From NCBI GenBank assembly GCA_002749535.1, contig MZZL01000394.1, positions 372,001 through 436,000 on the forward strand: DNA of 64,000 nucleotides. Direction: 5' to 3'. Below are positions 12,021 to 23,794 of the stretch, piece by piece. Under the pieces are notes generated by a model. It was not told the origin of the DNA and did not search any database. It saw only the letters and a list, made by a program, of their open reading frames with translations. How positions within the stretch are numbered: the first letter of the stretch is position 1; every line of letters starts with the position of its first letter. A program made the translations under genes and the position numbers. Origin of the DNA: Apophysomyces variabilis (lineage: Eukaryota > Mucoromycota > Mucoromycetes > Mucorales > Mucoraceae).

Positions 12021-13070
12021 TTATACTAGAAAGGTTTCTTCTTTTTTACCCACTAGAATAATAAGATTCCTCTCTGCATTCCTCAATGTCCGGGATGCAT
12101 ATGCTATCACCATCTCACCTTCTGGAGTGCCATCCTTCGATTGCAACAACACCACTCCCACTCTAATTCCTGATCCATCTGTTGTCAAGATTTGCACTAG
12201 CTGTCTATCAGAGTAAGCGAGTATTGGTGGATTTGTCAACACCTTTTTAAAATAGTCAAAAGCCTCTTGTTGTTCATCACCCCATTCAAATGGAACGTTC
12301 TTCCTTGTCAATTTTGTTAGGCGTTTAGCTCTCTGCGCATATTTGATAACAAATTGCCAGTAATAACCTGTGGTGCCCAAAAAGGAGCATATCTCATTGC
12401 AGTTGCACGGTGCTGACATTTGCATTATTTTCTCCACGTTTCGCTCAGTTAGTAGAATCTCTTTGGTCATGATAATATGACCTAAGTATTCTATGCTTTC
12501 CTTTGCAAAGCAATACTTTGCCTATTTCAACCGTAACCTATATTCCTTGCAGGTTTCAAAAACCAACTGTAAGTGTTCCAAATGTTCTTCCTCTATGCTT
12601 GAGAACACAATGATGTTGTCAATAAACACATACACAAATTTACCGATATAAGGTCATAAAATCAAAGTCATCACCCTTTGGAATGTGGCTGGTGCTGCAG
12701 TTAACCTGAACGGCATCACCAGGAACTCAAAGGTGCTATATTTGGTAGTGAACCCTGTCTTTTGGATTGAATCTTCTGACATAGGTATTTGCCAGTATCC
12801 CGAAGCTGTGTCTAAGGTGCTGAAAATTGCTGCTCCCCTCAGTGAATCAATCAGATCATCTATATGTGGTAGTGGATATGTGTCCTTAATGGTAATTTTA
12901 TTCAACTGACAGTAATCTTGGCATATACGTAGTTCCCCCAACTTTTTGCTTATGAAAATGATAGGTGCAGTCTATTCTCCATCGGACAGCCTAATGATAT
13001 TCTCCTCAAGCATCTTATCTAGTGCTTGCTTCAGGTAGTCATCTTTTTTCTATGTGACTCAGTATGGCTG
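12021..13070 (-). pseudogene. Gypsy G1 pol: reverse transcriptase and RNase H start, decayed
   Basis: The minus strand shows a Ty3/gypsy reverse transcriptase. GELRICQDYCQLNK, YPLPHIDDLID, FSTLDTASGYWQI and FLVMPFRLTAAPATFQ occur between 12941 and 12654. They are followed by FIDNIIVFS, where the catalytic YxDD has become an IDN variant (a G-to-A change). Downstream, FLGTTGYYWQFV and the RNase H start ILTTDGSGIRVGVVLLQ appear between about 12470 and 12100. The reading is lost after 12021, and no integrase can be recognised. It belongs to a different gypsy family from G2-G6. Confidence 0.85.
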
Positions 13071-13451
13071 GCTAGTGATTAGCTCTTCTGTAGTAGTACG
13101 TATTTGATGTTCAAAGCCCTTTACACGCCCCAGACCACTCTTTTCTATGAAACACTCAGCATATTTTTCCACAATTGCTTGCACCTTCACAGGTATTTCT
13201 TTTACTTCCTTTATGCTATGACCGTCATCTTCACTGGTGTATAACTCTGCGCCTTCTGTTTCACTCACAGTTGTGGAGTAAACCTTTGACACGGTGTACA
13301 TTTGCTTTTCTTCTTCTGTCATGGGTCAACCTTACACTGTTACCCCTCTCCTGCCATCCTTTATCGGCATATATATTTGACAGTTTGTAGGGTTCGGTGT
13401 TATGTTGTACTTTTCAAACCAGGTCATGCCCAGAATTAGCAGTTCATCTGG

Positions 13452-13916
13452 TCAGTCTTGAACAATGAAATGTTCTGGCCATAACTTTCCTCTAACACGC
13501 ACAGGTACATTCTCACAAACACTGTTTGGAGTAGAGAGAGTCCTGTCCAAGAGTTCAACTATCATGGTGTTGCTATTCACTTGTAAACCTAGTTTCTGCA
13601 CCAATGGTAAGCTTATAATTAATAGTCCAGCTCCCATATCAGCTACAGCTTGCTTCACCATGTAATTCTTGATTTCCATAGGCACAACCAATAGAGACAA
13701 GTTGCGAATAATGGCAGGGTCATATGGATAGTCAAATATTGTATCATCGGATTCATATCCAGATAGATTCCCTTCTGTCTTACTCTCAAATTTGGAAAAA
13801 GGCTCATCTTCAGATATGTCAAATAAATAATCATCTTCTTCCTCAGACTCACTTTCTTCTTCAATTTTAGCCTCCTGATTTTTATGTTTGGCATGGGCTC
13901 CGTAAGTGACATGCAC
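13452..13916 (-). pseudogene. Gypsy G1 retropepsin region
   Basis: This minus-strand frame has an acidic linker (EESESEEEDD) followed by VADMGAGLLIISLPLVQKLGL, the aspartic protease signature with Met in place of the usual Ser/Thr after Asp. It sits between gag and reverse transcriptase in the usual gypsy order. The protease would process the Gag-Pol polyprotein. The substituted active-site triplet and neighbouring stops (after 13917 in the same frame) indicate an inactive copy. The linker region at 13059-13322 is also part of pol. Confidence 0.75.
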
Positions 13917-15436
13917 TCACGCCATCTGACTGACTGCTTCTGGCAGTGGTCTGTCCTCAGTCTCCTTGCCTTTGTCATTCTTTTTCTTTGGTGGTTTTCT
14001 TCCATGCAAAAAATGCAATCCTGCTTGTATGTCCTTTGCAGCCTCCTTATTAATCACCAAGAGTTGTGCCAGTGAGATTTTACTATCAGTGTGCTTGAAA
14101 ATATTCCACACATCACTTTTAGCAACAGCAACCTCCAATTTCCAAGGTGATGCTCTTTTCTTTTTCCACTTTGTCACAGCAACGTTCCCAACACTTTCCA
14201 TTGACTATGTAATCAGTGTAGTGTTTTGTGAGCTTGCCATTGTTTGCACTGGGATAATTCCTTGGATGGACATACCTCCTTGAGTGGACGTTTGTGGTGC
14301 GCCTGCCATGTTTGGGTTTGATGGTCCCGGTAGTGTCATCTTATGTCTTGCTTGTTTTCTAGGCACTCTACTTACTATAGATCCTGACACCTCTGAACGA
14401 GTTCAAGTTTGACCCAATCCTGGAGCAGACTAAACATGGACTCCTTAAACTGTGTATGCCTTTTACGCATTCTCAGCTTTACTTCTCTCTTTGCTTGAAG
14501 AATTTTGTTCAAACAGAGTATTTTTATTGTGGACAGTAGGTTCTCTAGCATTTACTGCCCCTCGCCTTTTCCCTGATACTGTAACTGGGGACATTCACAC
14601 TTAAGGTAACCCTTTTCGCCATATACATAATAGTGATTGAACCATTCTTACTTTTCTTCTTAGTTAAATAGTCAACCACTACCCATTTTACCAGTTTTTT
14701 TGTATGTTCTCAGAGCTGTTTGTTGTTACTGTCTCAGATTTTGAGGTTGTACCAAGTGGATTTTGAGCATATTCCGAAAATTCTCAACTAAAGAGTCAAT
14801 GATGCTGTCATCAATACTAGGCGATCTTCCTAAACTTCCTTTACTAGAACTGCTAGGACCTGATGTTAAGTATAAGGGCGTCATGTTATAATTAGTCTTA
14901 TAATATTTATTTCTGAGCGTTTTAATTCTCTTCATCTCACTAACTGCATTGATATATATAGCAGATCTTACTTTTTCCACTTCATATACTAATTCAGGTT
15001 TTAGCACTTTGATGAATTACTGCTTCTTTGTGGTTTTATCTTTAATATCCAATTATATGAATAACTCTTCAAGATTCAGCTGTAATTGGCTCACAGTTCG
15101 ATCTCCTTGCTGTATAGTCTCCAACTCAGTCTATCACACTTCATAGGTTTCTTCAGAAACAAAAAATTCAAGAAATTCCCATTCAAAGTCAATCCAATTT
15201 TTGATGTTAGATTCAACTGAGACTCACCATGCAAGTGCTGTTCCTTTCAAGAGAGATGCCATTATCATTAATATAACATGATCACTCATCATTGACCCCT
15301 TTCTAAATTGGTCGATTGATTTAATCCAAATGATTAGATTTTCATCAAGTCTTCTATAAAAATGGTCTGGCTTATCAATATAAGCTCTAAGATTTGCTGC
15401 TGTTATTCCTTTTTCATTTCTACTGATGTTGTCCAT
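13917..15436 (-). pseudogene. Gypsy G1 gag, decayed
   Basis: The gag N-terminus starts at 15436 (MDNISRNEKGITA). It contains the capsid-like pattern FYRRLDENLIIWI...F (15360-15300) and LLKGTALAW, the usual gag end of helix before the W residue. Later pieces (15007-14726 and 14201-13917) include SQLQLNLEELF and DVWNIFKHTDSKISLAQLL. The latter is typical of Gag-Pol linkers in fungal gypsy elements. Several stops separate the blocks. No clear CCHC knuckle survives. Gag would form the virus-like particle of the retrotransposon. Confidence 0.75.
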
Positions 15437-16042
15437 TATTTAGTCCTCAATTTTCAACATTTTGCTTAATTTTAATTATTTTTTTGTTGTTGATTTTTTT
15501 TTTTTGGTTGTATGTATAAAATATGTCAACATATTGAACAGTTTGTTTTAAATGTACAGCTTCTCCACTAAAAATGACATGTTGCAATATTGAGCAAATG
15601 CTTTTATGAATAAGTCTATATCTTCTAATGCTGTGCTTTCTTTTTATGATAGTTAAATAGTAATCTTTCACACTGTACTTTATCAATTAGTGTTGCTGAG
15701 AGTGTAGCATACAAAACAACTGTTCAATTTTAGGCGAAAACTTTTTAATAAGCTAAAAAGAAATCCCAGAACCAGGATTGTCCATACAGCAATAATAAAG
15801 ACTAATCTATGCTTAAAAATGTAACTGCAAATAAAAATAAAATATAACGAGAAGGATTTTGTGTTTACACTGACAGAAAAACTCAAAAAAAGTAAAGAAG
15901 AATATAAATGAATAATGTAAAACCAAAAGTAAAAGAAATCTATAAGTAAATTGTTCGTCTATCCCCACTCTCAGCTTTTACGGTCATTTTTCGGTAGGAA
16001 CGTCCGCTCCCAGCTACTACACACCGTGTCAAAAGCGAAAGG
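15437..16042. other. Probable 5' LTR/leader of gypsy G1 and tRNA upstream flank
   Basis: This is non-coding AT-rich DNA between the G1 gag start and tRNA-Ala. By position it should include the G1 5' LTR, but the partner LTR is not recognisable, so its limits cannot be set. The last 60 bases before the tRNA are more GC-rich and may be the true tRNA upstream region. I cannot assign any other feature. Confidence 0.35.
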
Positions 16043-16115
16043 GGGGATGTAGCTCAAATGGTAGAGCGCTCGCTTAGCATGCGAGAGGCACCGCGATCGA
16101 TGCGCGGCTTCTCCA
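16043..16115 (+). tRNA. tRNA-Ala (AGC)
   Basis: The 73-nt cloverleaf has acceptor GGGGATG paired with CTTCTCC plus discriminator A. It has the G3:U70 wobble pair that marks alanine tRNAs, with one U-U mismatch in the stem. The anticodon stem is CTCGC/GCGAG with loop TTAGCAT, giving anticodon AGC at 16076-16078. The T stem is CCGCG/CGCGG. There is no intron. The gypsy G2 LTR begins 24 bp after its 3' end. It is one of only two host-type genes in the window. Confidence 0.96.
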
Positions 16116-16139
16116 AAATATTATTTTTGTTTTCCATTA

Positions 16140-16451
16140 TGTTGTCATCGTACTGTCGTTTCCTTGTGCTACCTTTTTGCCTGATTTGGAGCGCGTCAGT
16201 GCTACCTTCCACCATGGTGCGTCAATTGCTCTCAATGTGAGTTATGAACAACTATGGTTACTCAAGAACATAATCTTTCATGACTCATTGTCAATCAAGT
16301 TATAGAAATAATTCAGTATAAATATCATAGACGCAGAAAGCAATAAAGATCATCATTTATTTTATTCTTCATTTCTTTGTTTGTTATATCTCTTGCTATT
16401 CAACTACACTTCTGTGGCCATTGATTGGATCAGCCAAAAAGAAGTATGACA
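16140..16451 (+). repeat. G2 5' LTR
   Basis: The ends are TG...CA. Much of its length aligns with the G5 LTRs, including the TATAAATAT promoter-like stretch, GCAATAAAGATCATCAT and the terminal GGATCAGCCAAAAA...GACA. It starts 24 bp downstream of the tRNA-Ala 3' end. Confidence 0.85.
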
Positions 16452-16561
16452 ATTAATAGCTGATGACAAACTTCAATCTACTACCCGAATTATTCAAGAC
16501 TTACTATACAAAAGAAGACTCACTGGAAGAAATATTGGAAGACTCTGTATAAGACTCAATT

Positions 16562-17479
16562 ATGGCTTAATCTACCCAACAAGGACCAGCCCAAGATCAA
16601 ATGGCTCAACTGTTGCTGGCGATGACACATCTGCTTGAAAAGTGAGAAGCACCAACATTCAAGATCTGTATACGTGAACCTGACATGTTCTGGAGAGAAC
16701 GCACTGCCCATGCAGCAGAAGGTTGGCTAAGATCAGTGGAAAGATATACTGAAATGGGGAAGCTGGAAGAACTGGAACAAATTAACTATGCAGTGACACT
16801 TCTGCGAGAGGAGGCTGAACTCTGGTGGTGACAACGTGAATGATACTCGGCAGACGTGACTGAATGGAGTAAATTCTGAAAACTCATCTTGCAGGAGTTT
16901 TGCCCACTCAATGCAGCGCAGGTTGCCTGAGACAGGCTGGCAATGCTAAGACAAGAAGGCACAGTGACTAAATACATGGCTACTTTCAGAAGTGTACAGA
17001 TTGAAATACCTACGATGACAGATGAAGAAGCTTTAGACCGTTTTACCAGAGGACTACAAGATGATGTGCGTGCCCATGTAGTAACTCACTACCTAGCAAC
17101 AACAGCGAAGGCTCAGCATATAGCTCTGGCATATGAAAGCGCACAAGCAATGCATTACCCAATTACAAATCCAAACAACATCAGCTATTCGGCGAGGGAT
17201 GATGTACTACAATATATGAGGACGAATGGTGTGGCGCCTATGGATCTGGACATAACACAGTTCTGACAACAGCAAGGTGTCAAATCTGCCCCCTGGTTCC
17301 AAAGATACCAGTCTGGTATAAAAAGACAATAAGATGAACTAGTACAGTGCTACAACTGTGGCGGCTTTGGCCATCTAGCGCGATCTTGTTCAACAGAACC
17401 ACTACCTGACCACTTATGCTTTTATCTAAGATGTTCTGAACAATTCAGGGATTTAAAAGGGCAAGCGCGGTTGGCATGA
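16562..17479 (+). pseudogene. Gypsy G2 gag
   Basis: Translation gives the Gag pattern REPDMFW, AEGWLRSVERYTEM, then EAELWW followed by a stop where the homologue has Arg, QEFCPLNA, and YMATFRSVQIEIPTMTDEEALDRFTRGL. A CCHC knuckle, CYNCGGFGHLARSC, lies at about 17351-17392. It is closely related to G5 gag. Several TGA and TAG stops interrupt it. The frame closes at 17477-17479, shortly after a T TTA AAA heptamer (17452-17458) that would move ribosomes into the pol frame. Confidence 0.85.
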
Positions 17480-17812
17480 AGGGAGTCCCTCTGCGCAAAT
17501 CAGAAGTAAAGCAAAGCTCTCTGAATTCAGTGAACATGAAAGAAGCATAAGATGTAAATTTGATCAATCTTTCTGACGACTGGGAAATTAAGGCAAACTT
17601 GGTTGAAGTGGGACTAGAAGCAGATTTGAAGCATATTGAAGCACTAAATTCAATAAAAGACACTGATTTACCACTGTATTCAATGGTCTACAATGGACGA
17701 ACGGCAAATATACTGTTGGACACTGGTGCTAGCACATCTTATATTGCACCACAGATGTGTCAAGACTTGAGACTACAAGATGTTCAAGGGCGTGAGGTGG
17801 AGATGGCAGGAG
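17453..17812 (+). pseudogene. Gypsy G2 pol start: retropepsin, truncated
   Basis: This frame is -1 relative to gag. After GMKGV it reads INLSDDWEI..., then SIKDTDLPLYSMVYNGRTANILLDTGASTSYIAPQ. This is a retropepsin with an intact DTG active-site triplet near 17718. The frame ends at the hAT A2 boundary about 30 codons after the active site, so reverse transcriptase and integrase are missing. A G5-like continuation is implied by the close match up to that point. Confidence 0.85.
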
Positions 17813-18733
17813 TAGGGATCACCATATATCCATGACCTGTCAACCTGACCCGATCTGTATCTGTTTAGACCAGATATAGGTTGCTATTTTATAACGCAGT
17901 TAATAAACGGGTCAAGAAAGTAGTAACCTGACCCGACCCATTTAATCCGTTTAGCTTTTCTAGGTAGAGTCACTATAGAAAAAAGTGTTCAATAATGTTT
18001 AGTCAGTAAAAGCATTCAAATGCATTCCTTTTAAACAGTATTATAAGACATGTTTATTGGGTGTCAAGATAAGAACGCATAAGTGAACAATTGTCATTCA
18101 GCATTGCAACTATGCATGTTCAAATGGTAGCTACATTACACTGTTAAAGTAAAAGCATCTGATTTCGACCGTCATTAGCATGACGATGTTGTTCTTAATC
18201 AAATGTGAAAGGCAACAATCTGTTTTCATAGTTTAGATTTATTGTAGTCTTTTGTAAGAAGTCTGTTGGGGAGAAGAAAAATGTTTGACAAGCTTGCTGC
18301 AGTAAAAAGAAAAAAAAGTACCCTTTGCAAGATTAGTAGAATGTCTAAACACATGTTGATTCAGATTTTCATAATGACAAAGCAGCATGACATTACAAGC
18401 ATAAAGCTTAAACTGACTACTATGTCAAAACTCGTTTATGTATAATAAAGAATAAATGAAAAAGCTCTCCATTTTATTTTTGTAGCAATTGAACAGCTAA
18501 AACAGGCATTATATAAAACACTTACCTTCAATACTCTACTATTAGGCCAAAGCATATACGTTTGCAAAGACTGCCGCAGTAAGGAAACAATGGTTGGCAC
18601 GATGTAATGATGTTCGGCAACTGCAGTAAATTACCACAAAAGGGATGCTGACTTTGGTGAAGTTGAAGATCAATCTAAAAGGTCCAATCTTACTAAGAAC
18701 ATGTCCTGCTGCAGTAATTGACAACTATTGTAA
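17813..18733. other. Left non-coding arm of hAT A2
   Basis: I see no gene here. The first 140 bp repeat the motif (T/G)ACCCG / GGGT(C/T) in both orientations and are the subterminal inverted repeats. The arm resumes after the MULE at 24084-24241, where it leads directly into the transposase start. Confidence 0.6.
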
Positions 18734-19012
18734 GGGATTTGCCTCGGGCACTCCCCTCAGGCACTCCTTCCCCAAATTATTTGAGCGCCGTTATGATAAA
18801 GTAGACGCTGCTTGATATATAAGCCAGTAAGAATATCAAGAAATAGCGGAGGAATAAAGCACAGGTAGCATCCAAACAACTAATAAAGTGCCAGAGACAT
18901 TAACAGGCTATACAAAGTATAAAACATTTACATGCTAATCTATATAATAGTCTAACTAACAACGTTATATAAAATAAAGAGAGGCTATGCATAAGAACTT
19001 TATTTAAGAAGT
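18734..19012 (+). repeat. MULE left terminal inverted repeat
   Basis: This segment is the inverse of about 23795-24074 with few differences. It includes GATATATAAGCCAGTAAGAA and the stretch through TAAAGAGAGGCTATGCATAA. It probably also holds the promoter. From about 19030 to 19105 there follow two to three copies of a 31-bp unit beginning GAGAAGGTAGTGTGTGAGAG. Confidence 0.9.
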
Positions 19013-19159
19013 TGTTCAAGATATGAAGAGGAAGTACCCGAGAAGGTAGTGTGTGAGAGAGGGAGTGCCCCAGAAGGTAGTGTATGAGAGAGGGAGTGCC
19101 CCAGAATTCATTGGAGTGTATAATGGACTGCCTACCTTTCATTGGAGCTTTGGGAATAG

Positions 19160-20028
19160 GATCACCCTAGAAAGTGGTAGATCTTTAATAGTTAGATGCC
19201 CCAGACATCACTACAATGTCTAGAACTAAAGCATGTAAAAAATTAAAAGGTTCAGTTGGGTTTGATAATATGATAGATCCAGCACAAAACAAAACCTAAA
19301 TTAAAGCTGCTTACTTTGCAAATGTCGCCTACCAAGTAGATCATATTTTCAATAGCAGCTTTAAGTATATATTTAATTTAGACTTAGGTTTTCATTCAGT
19401 AATCGTAACTAATTACGGGTGTACTTGTAAATAGCATGATTAATCTTCTATGTCAAGTAAAACCAATAAGCAGCAAATAAATCGGTGATAATCTTTTTGA
19501 TTAATGTAACTAATACGACATAATAAGCGGCACTCAAAAAAAAAAGATACCTACACAATGGGGAAAACTTTAAAAAAAAGAGAAAAAGAAAAGGCATTGT
19601 CCAAAGTTTTGGGAATATCTAAAATTAGTGCCATATAATATACGAACTAGCAAAGAAAAAAAGGAAACAAACAAAGTCTAACTTTAAGATGCATGCAAAG
19701 ATTGGTTATTTATACAACGACATGAGCAAAGGTCTGCAAGAGAAAGAATAAAGGACAAATGTCTATCTCAGCGTCAAAAAGCTTTGTTATAATAAGTAGC
19801 GAAAATTACAAACTACATGCATACATAATAAAGCCACTTCTAGCTGAAATCAAATACTATATACCATATAACCCCATAAAAAATCCCAAGTCAATCGGAT
19901 TACTTATTGATTTGCAGCAGGCATTGTGTATAAATATAGGGGCAATGTTCAGCTAACTGGTCTTTGCAATTCTCATTACAAACTTATTTGATGTAAGTAA
20001 CCACTATACGTTTATTGAGAAGGAACTA
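19160..20028. other. MULE internal non-coding region
   Basis: I can support no coding sequence here. The region is AT-rich. A GTAAGT donor at 19994 and a TTTCAG acceptor at about 20058 suggest a leader intron just before the transposase. Confidence 0.35.
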
Positions 20029-20058
20029 ATGCCATGTAATGTTTTATATGCTTTCAGA

Positions 20059-22032
20059 TTATTTCCCGCTATTAAGATGCTTGATTTGATCAATACTGTC
20101 TATAACACCAAAGCTGAAGTTCTTACAGCTGCCCAAGAAAAGGCAAAGGAGCATGGATTTGCTGTTGTGACCAAGAGAAGCAATGACAAGTCCATCTACA
20201 TTAAGTGTGTTCATGGTGGAAAGTATAAGAACTGCCATGGTATTACTGAAGAAGACCGGAAGCTCAATCGATCTACTGTCAGATGTGATTGTCCCTGGCA
20301 AATGCGCGCATCATTCACCAAGCCTTTGCAAAAGTAGGTGGTGCATTTTGTTGAGCAGCTAGATGTTCACAATCATGACATGGCCAAGGACGTCAGAATC
20401 TATCATCAGCATCACATTGCTACTGACGAAATGCAAGAGAAAATGGTGTCTATGACCAAAAATAAGAACAGGCCAGCAAAGATATATGAAGAGATTCAAG
20501 GTGACAATGGCCAGCCAGTATTGAATATGAAAGATATATATACTTTCAGACAAAAAATTTTTGCATAAGACTGTAACGGCCAATTTAGCAAGTTGTTTAC
20601 TTTTTTGATCAAGCATGATTACATAGTTTGGTACAATTTGGCAGATGATGAGAAGACGTTGGATGCGATATTTATTAGCCATGCAAACACTATCCAAAAG
20701 GCACGCTGCTTTCCTGAGATGGTTTTGATCGATGCTACATACAATACCAGTTCCACCAAGATGCCCCTCATTAACATAGTTGGAATCAGCAATCTAGGGT
20801 CTGAAAAGCTGCGAACATTTCTCATTGCCTCTGCGCTGGTAACAAATGAAAAATGAGAGTCATATATATACATTGCTCAGCAAATGCAATCTGTGATCTG
20901 GCAATCAGAAAATCTGGGACTCTTTGTAACCAATAATGAAAAGGCATTGATCAGCGTGCTCAAGGAGACATTTCCCACTTCAAACCATATACTCTGCGCA
21001 TGGTATATGAAAATGCACCTAAAAGATCAGTTTAAGGGCAGTTTTAAAGACGATAGCAAGGAGTCAAAAGAACTGGAAGCTGCCATTAATACGATGCTAT
21101 ACACGCGCATGGACAAGAAATTTACAAAAGCGGAGAATAACTACTATAGCTTAGCAAAGAAAGCAGCTAAAATTCAAGTTGACAATGACAATGACAAAAA
21201 AAGAAAAAGGCAAAAGAAGAACCAGGGAAAGATGAGTAAGAAGCAGAAGCAAGCAAAGTCTAAAATTAGCAACGACGATTGTACAACAGATCCAGAGAAA
21301 GTAGAAGACATTCAAGATAAAAGGAAGGAGAAAATAAAAAAAGAAGAGCACAAAAAAGCCATTGCCAAGAAAGAAAAAACCATCCTTAATTATCTTGACA
21401 GGTATAGAACAGATTTTTTTTGCTGTATCATTACTGCTTATTAACATAACAATTATTGCTAGTGTACTATTGTATAAGAAAAAGTGGGCAGGACCAGAAG
21501 TTGAGAAATATCTGCATTTGGGAGCAAGAATGACACAGCGTGCTGAGGGTACACATTGGCATATCAAAGAAACATTACAGACTACTGGAAACCTGCTAAA
21601 AACATTTAATGCGATCAATATCTGGATGCGCAAAACGGTATGTAGCGTTTTTTCTAATAAATACAGTGCAAAACTTGGTATTAATTATAACAAATTTCAT
21701 GCTTCTAGGCTGAACAAGAGCGATGCGAATTTTTCACTGAAAAGCACAAGATGCCAGTTATCGATGAAGTACACCAAGAAGCGCTTAAACCTTTGCTGAG
21801 GAACATATCTTTCTTTGCAATTAACGTTGTAAAAAGACAACTTCAAAGGTTGTGGAAGGCCCAATCAAAGAATAAGGGAAGTTCTTATTTAAACCAGGAA
21901 CCTTGTTTATGTTTAAAGCCTATCAACTATGGTTTACCTTGTCAACATATGCTCCCAGTAGCAGGGGCCATCCCTCTTGATCTTATTCCTGCTAGATGGC
22001 ATTTATCAACTTCTGAATGTAAGTTCATTTGT
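20059..22032 (+). pseudogene. MULE transposase (FAR1-like, DDE, SWIM), inactivated
   Basis: The N-terminal zinc/DNA-binding region (about 20110-20335) resembles a FAR1-type domain (AKEHGFAVVTKRS...CVHGG...RCDCPW). The MULE core has FPEMVLIDATYNTS (first Asp, about 20715-20755). FVTNNEKALISVLKETFP (about 20923-20980) has Asn where the second catalytic Asp is expected, a G-to-A change. ILCAWYM follows. A Lys-rich insertion lies at 21190-21375. After an intron at about 21400-21478 comes RAEGTHWHIKETL, with the likely catalytic Glu at 21545-21547. A SWIM finger (CLC...PCQHM) lies at about 21900-21950. Stops at 20335 (TAG), 20566 (TAA) and 20854 (TGA) confirm inactivation. Confidence 0.85.
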
Positions 22033-22090
22033 TAAACATAAACAGGGCTATTTAATGATTAATAATACCTACATAGTTACTATACTGCTA

Positions 22091-23274
22091 CTGACGTCAA
22101 AGTCCTCAGATATGGATGTATAAGAAGAATGTTCTGCGTTGCTATATAATATTAAAAAGCTTCTTCAAGAAGCAGAAACTGATCAACAACGTCTAAATCT
22201 AGTTTCTCAGCTAAGGTCATTTATGAAAACTACGTTGAAGTCTACTGCTCTGTCGGATATCACTCTCCTTGTGGTAAAACTTAAAGGACGTCCAAAATCA
22301 ACTAAAGGAAAGAGAAAGGCTTCAAAATTCAAAGATACAGCTAAAAAAGCAGAGAAAGAAAAGAAGAAAAAGAAGAAGGAGAAGAGAGAGACAAACAAGC
22401 ATATGTCAGATAATACAGAGTCAGCAAGAGGAGAAACAATAGAAGCAGACAAGGAAGATAATCTATTTGTACTTCCAGCAAAATGGGATCTTGAAGACAA
22501 ATACATAGAAAAATCTAGGTGTAAAAGGTTAGGAAGACTTCACTTCCAGTATTTCATGTTAACCATAGGCTCAATAGAAGCAAGGTCAACCTGCTAGTCA
22601 AAACTATTCACTTTAAGGTGAACTCATCCATACCAATGGAGTGCTACAACGGTACAATTGATGTTAAATCAGACGGTTGGTGTGGCTTCTGAACAATTGC
22701 TTTGTTAGCAAAGGGTAACAAGGATGAATTTCTCGCAGTGAAAGCAGACATGATCAGAACGTTGGATAAGTATGCTGACATTTATAGAAAGATTTTTAAC
22801 TATGATGTAGATGAGTTGCAAACCATTATTTCCTATGGAATCACTTTCCAGGAGCCATATCCACCATGCCCAATGGAATACTGGTTTATATCACTGTATT
22901 GTGTATAAATTGCTGCAGATATATATGAAACACCAATCGCCCTTTACTCAGATGATGAAAGCAGAAATGCAGTGAGGGACTTGATATATCAGCCATTGCT
23001 TTACATGCCGCATATGTGCCCCAAAAAAGGATCAAGACCAATTCTATACATCATACATCATATTAGTAACTGTCATTGGGCAACCATCAAACTTAAAAGG
23101 AGTATAAAGATGACATGGCCGATGGTTGATCATTTTTATAAAGAGGCTATTAAGCAGCTAAATCTAAAAAATCCCATAAGAACATTTTGGAGATATCTCT
23201 CTATTCAAAAAAATAAAAAAATAGATCAAGCTGTAGTAAATAGTGATAAATATATAGAAATTATTGAAGATTAA
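22091..23274 (+). pseudogene. OTU-like cysteine protease region of the MULE
   Basis: After a basic Lys-rich segment (about 22290-22400), the sequence reads NGTIDVKSDGWCGF (Asp and Cys of the OTU nucleophile motif, about 22655-22690). A TGA follows at 22690-22692 where GFR would be expected. The domain continues with MEYWFISLY, a TAA at 22906-22908, then ADIYETPIALYS and finally SNCHWATIKLK, with the likely catalytic His at about 23075. This order (D..C...H) is the OTU deubiquitinase pattern. It is probably the C-terminal part of the transposase protein or a second gene of the element. What it cleaves is unknown. Confidence 0.75.
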
Positions 23275-23582
23275 AAGCCTCTACACTAAAAGCTTGCAAA
23301 CAATATATAATATTTTTTAGTATACATTTTTAGTTATCTTCAATTATGGCTGTAGTGATTATCATGTAATCAGATTTTCTGTTTGATTTTTATTTCTAGA
23401 CTTTTACAAAACTGCAAGTTATACATTGTTTATTTGCCTTAATTTTTAACTTGTTGGCACTTTTAGACATTCTAGTAATGGTTGACCTGATCTTACTGAA
23501 TTGATTTATATGTGTAGCTGTAGCCATAATAGAAAGTAGCAGTTAGGTTTCTTAGCATTTTTATTAGGGCTTCCTACTTCTT

Positions 23583-23770
23583 CTGGGCACTCCGTTATAG
23601 ATACTACCTTCTCAGGCACTCCCTCTCTTACACACTACCTTCTGGGGCACTCCCTCTCTCACACACTACCTTCTCGGGCACTCCCTCTCTCACACACTAC
23701 CTTCTCAGGCACTCCCTCTCTCATACACTACCTTTTTGGGCACTCCTTCTCTTATATATTACCTTCTTAG
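23583..23770 (-). repeat. Tandem repeat inside the MULE right end
   Basis: There are about six copies of a 31-bp unit GGGCACTCCCTCTCTCACAC...TACCTTCTC with minor variation. The core GGGCACTCC is the same as in the outermost terminal inverted repeat. Fewer copies (two to three) occur in the left end at about 19030-19105. The segment 23275-23580 before it is non-coding. The array may supply multiple transposase binding sites. Confidence 0.85.
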
Positions 23771-23794
23771 ACACTTCTTCTTTATATCTTAAAC

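Larger units (their letters stand above)
16140..17812 (+). mobile_element. Gypsy G2, truncated (LTR-gag-protease start)
   Basis: The single LTR spans 16140-16451 (TGTTGTCATCG...GTATGACA) and is clearly related to the G5 LTR at 37209-37524. It is followed by a primer-binding-type site ATTAATAGCTGATGAC, a mutated form of the ATTGGTAGCTGAT found in the other copies. Gag and the start of the protease follow. The element is cut at 17812 by the TAGGGATC end of hAT A2 and has no 3' LTR. No 5' target duplication can be tested. Confidence 0.9.

Noticed and set aside
13465..14283. Several plus-strand open frames opposite gypsy G1
   Set aside because: They are antisense shadows of the gag and protease frames, with no recognisable motifs.
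15691..16030. 5' LTR of gypsy G1 with TG..CA ends
   Set aside because: A candidate can be drawn, but no partner LTR or primer site supports it, so no boundaries are given.
22207..22506. Ser/Phe-rich minus-strand open frame
   Set aside because: It is the antisense of the Lys-rich MULE coding segment.
23583..23770. Regularly spaced repeats resembling a CRISPR array
   Set aside because: Units are contiguous with no unique spacers, lie in a transposon terminus and occur in a eukaryotic context.
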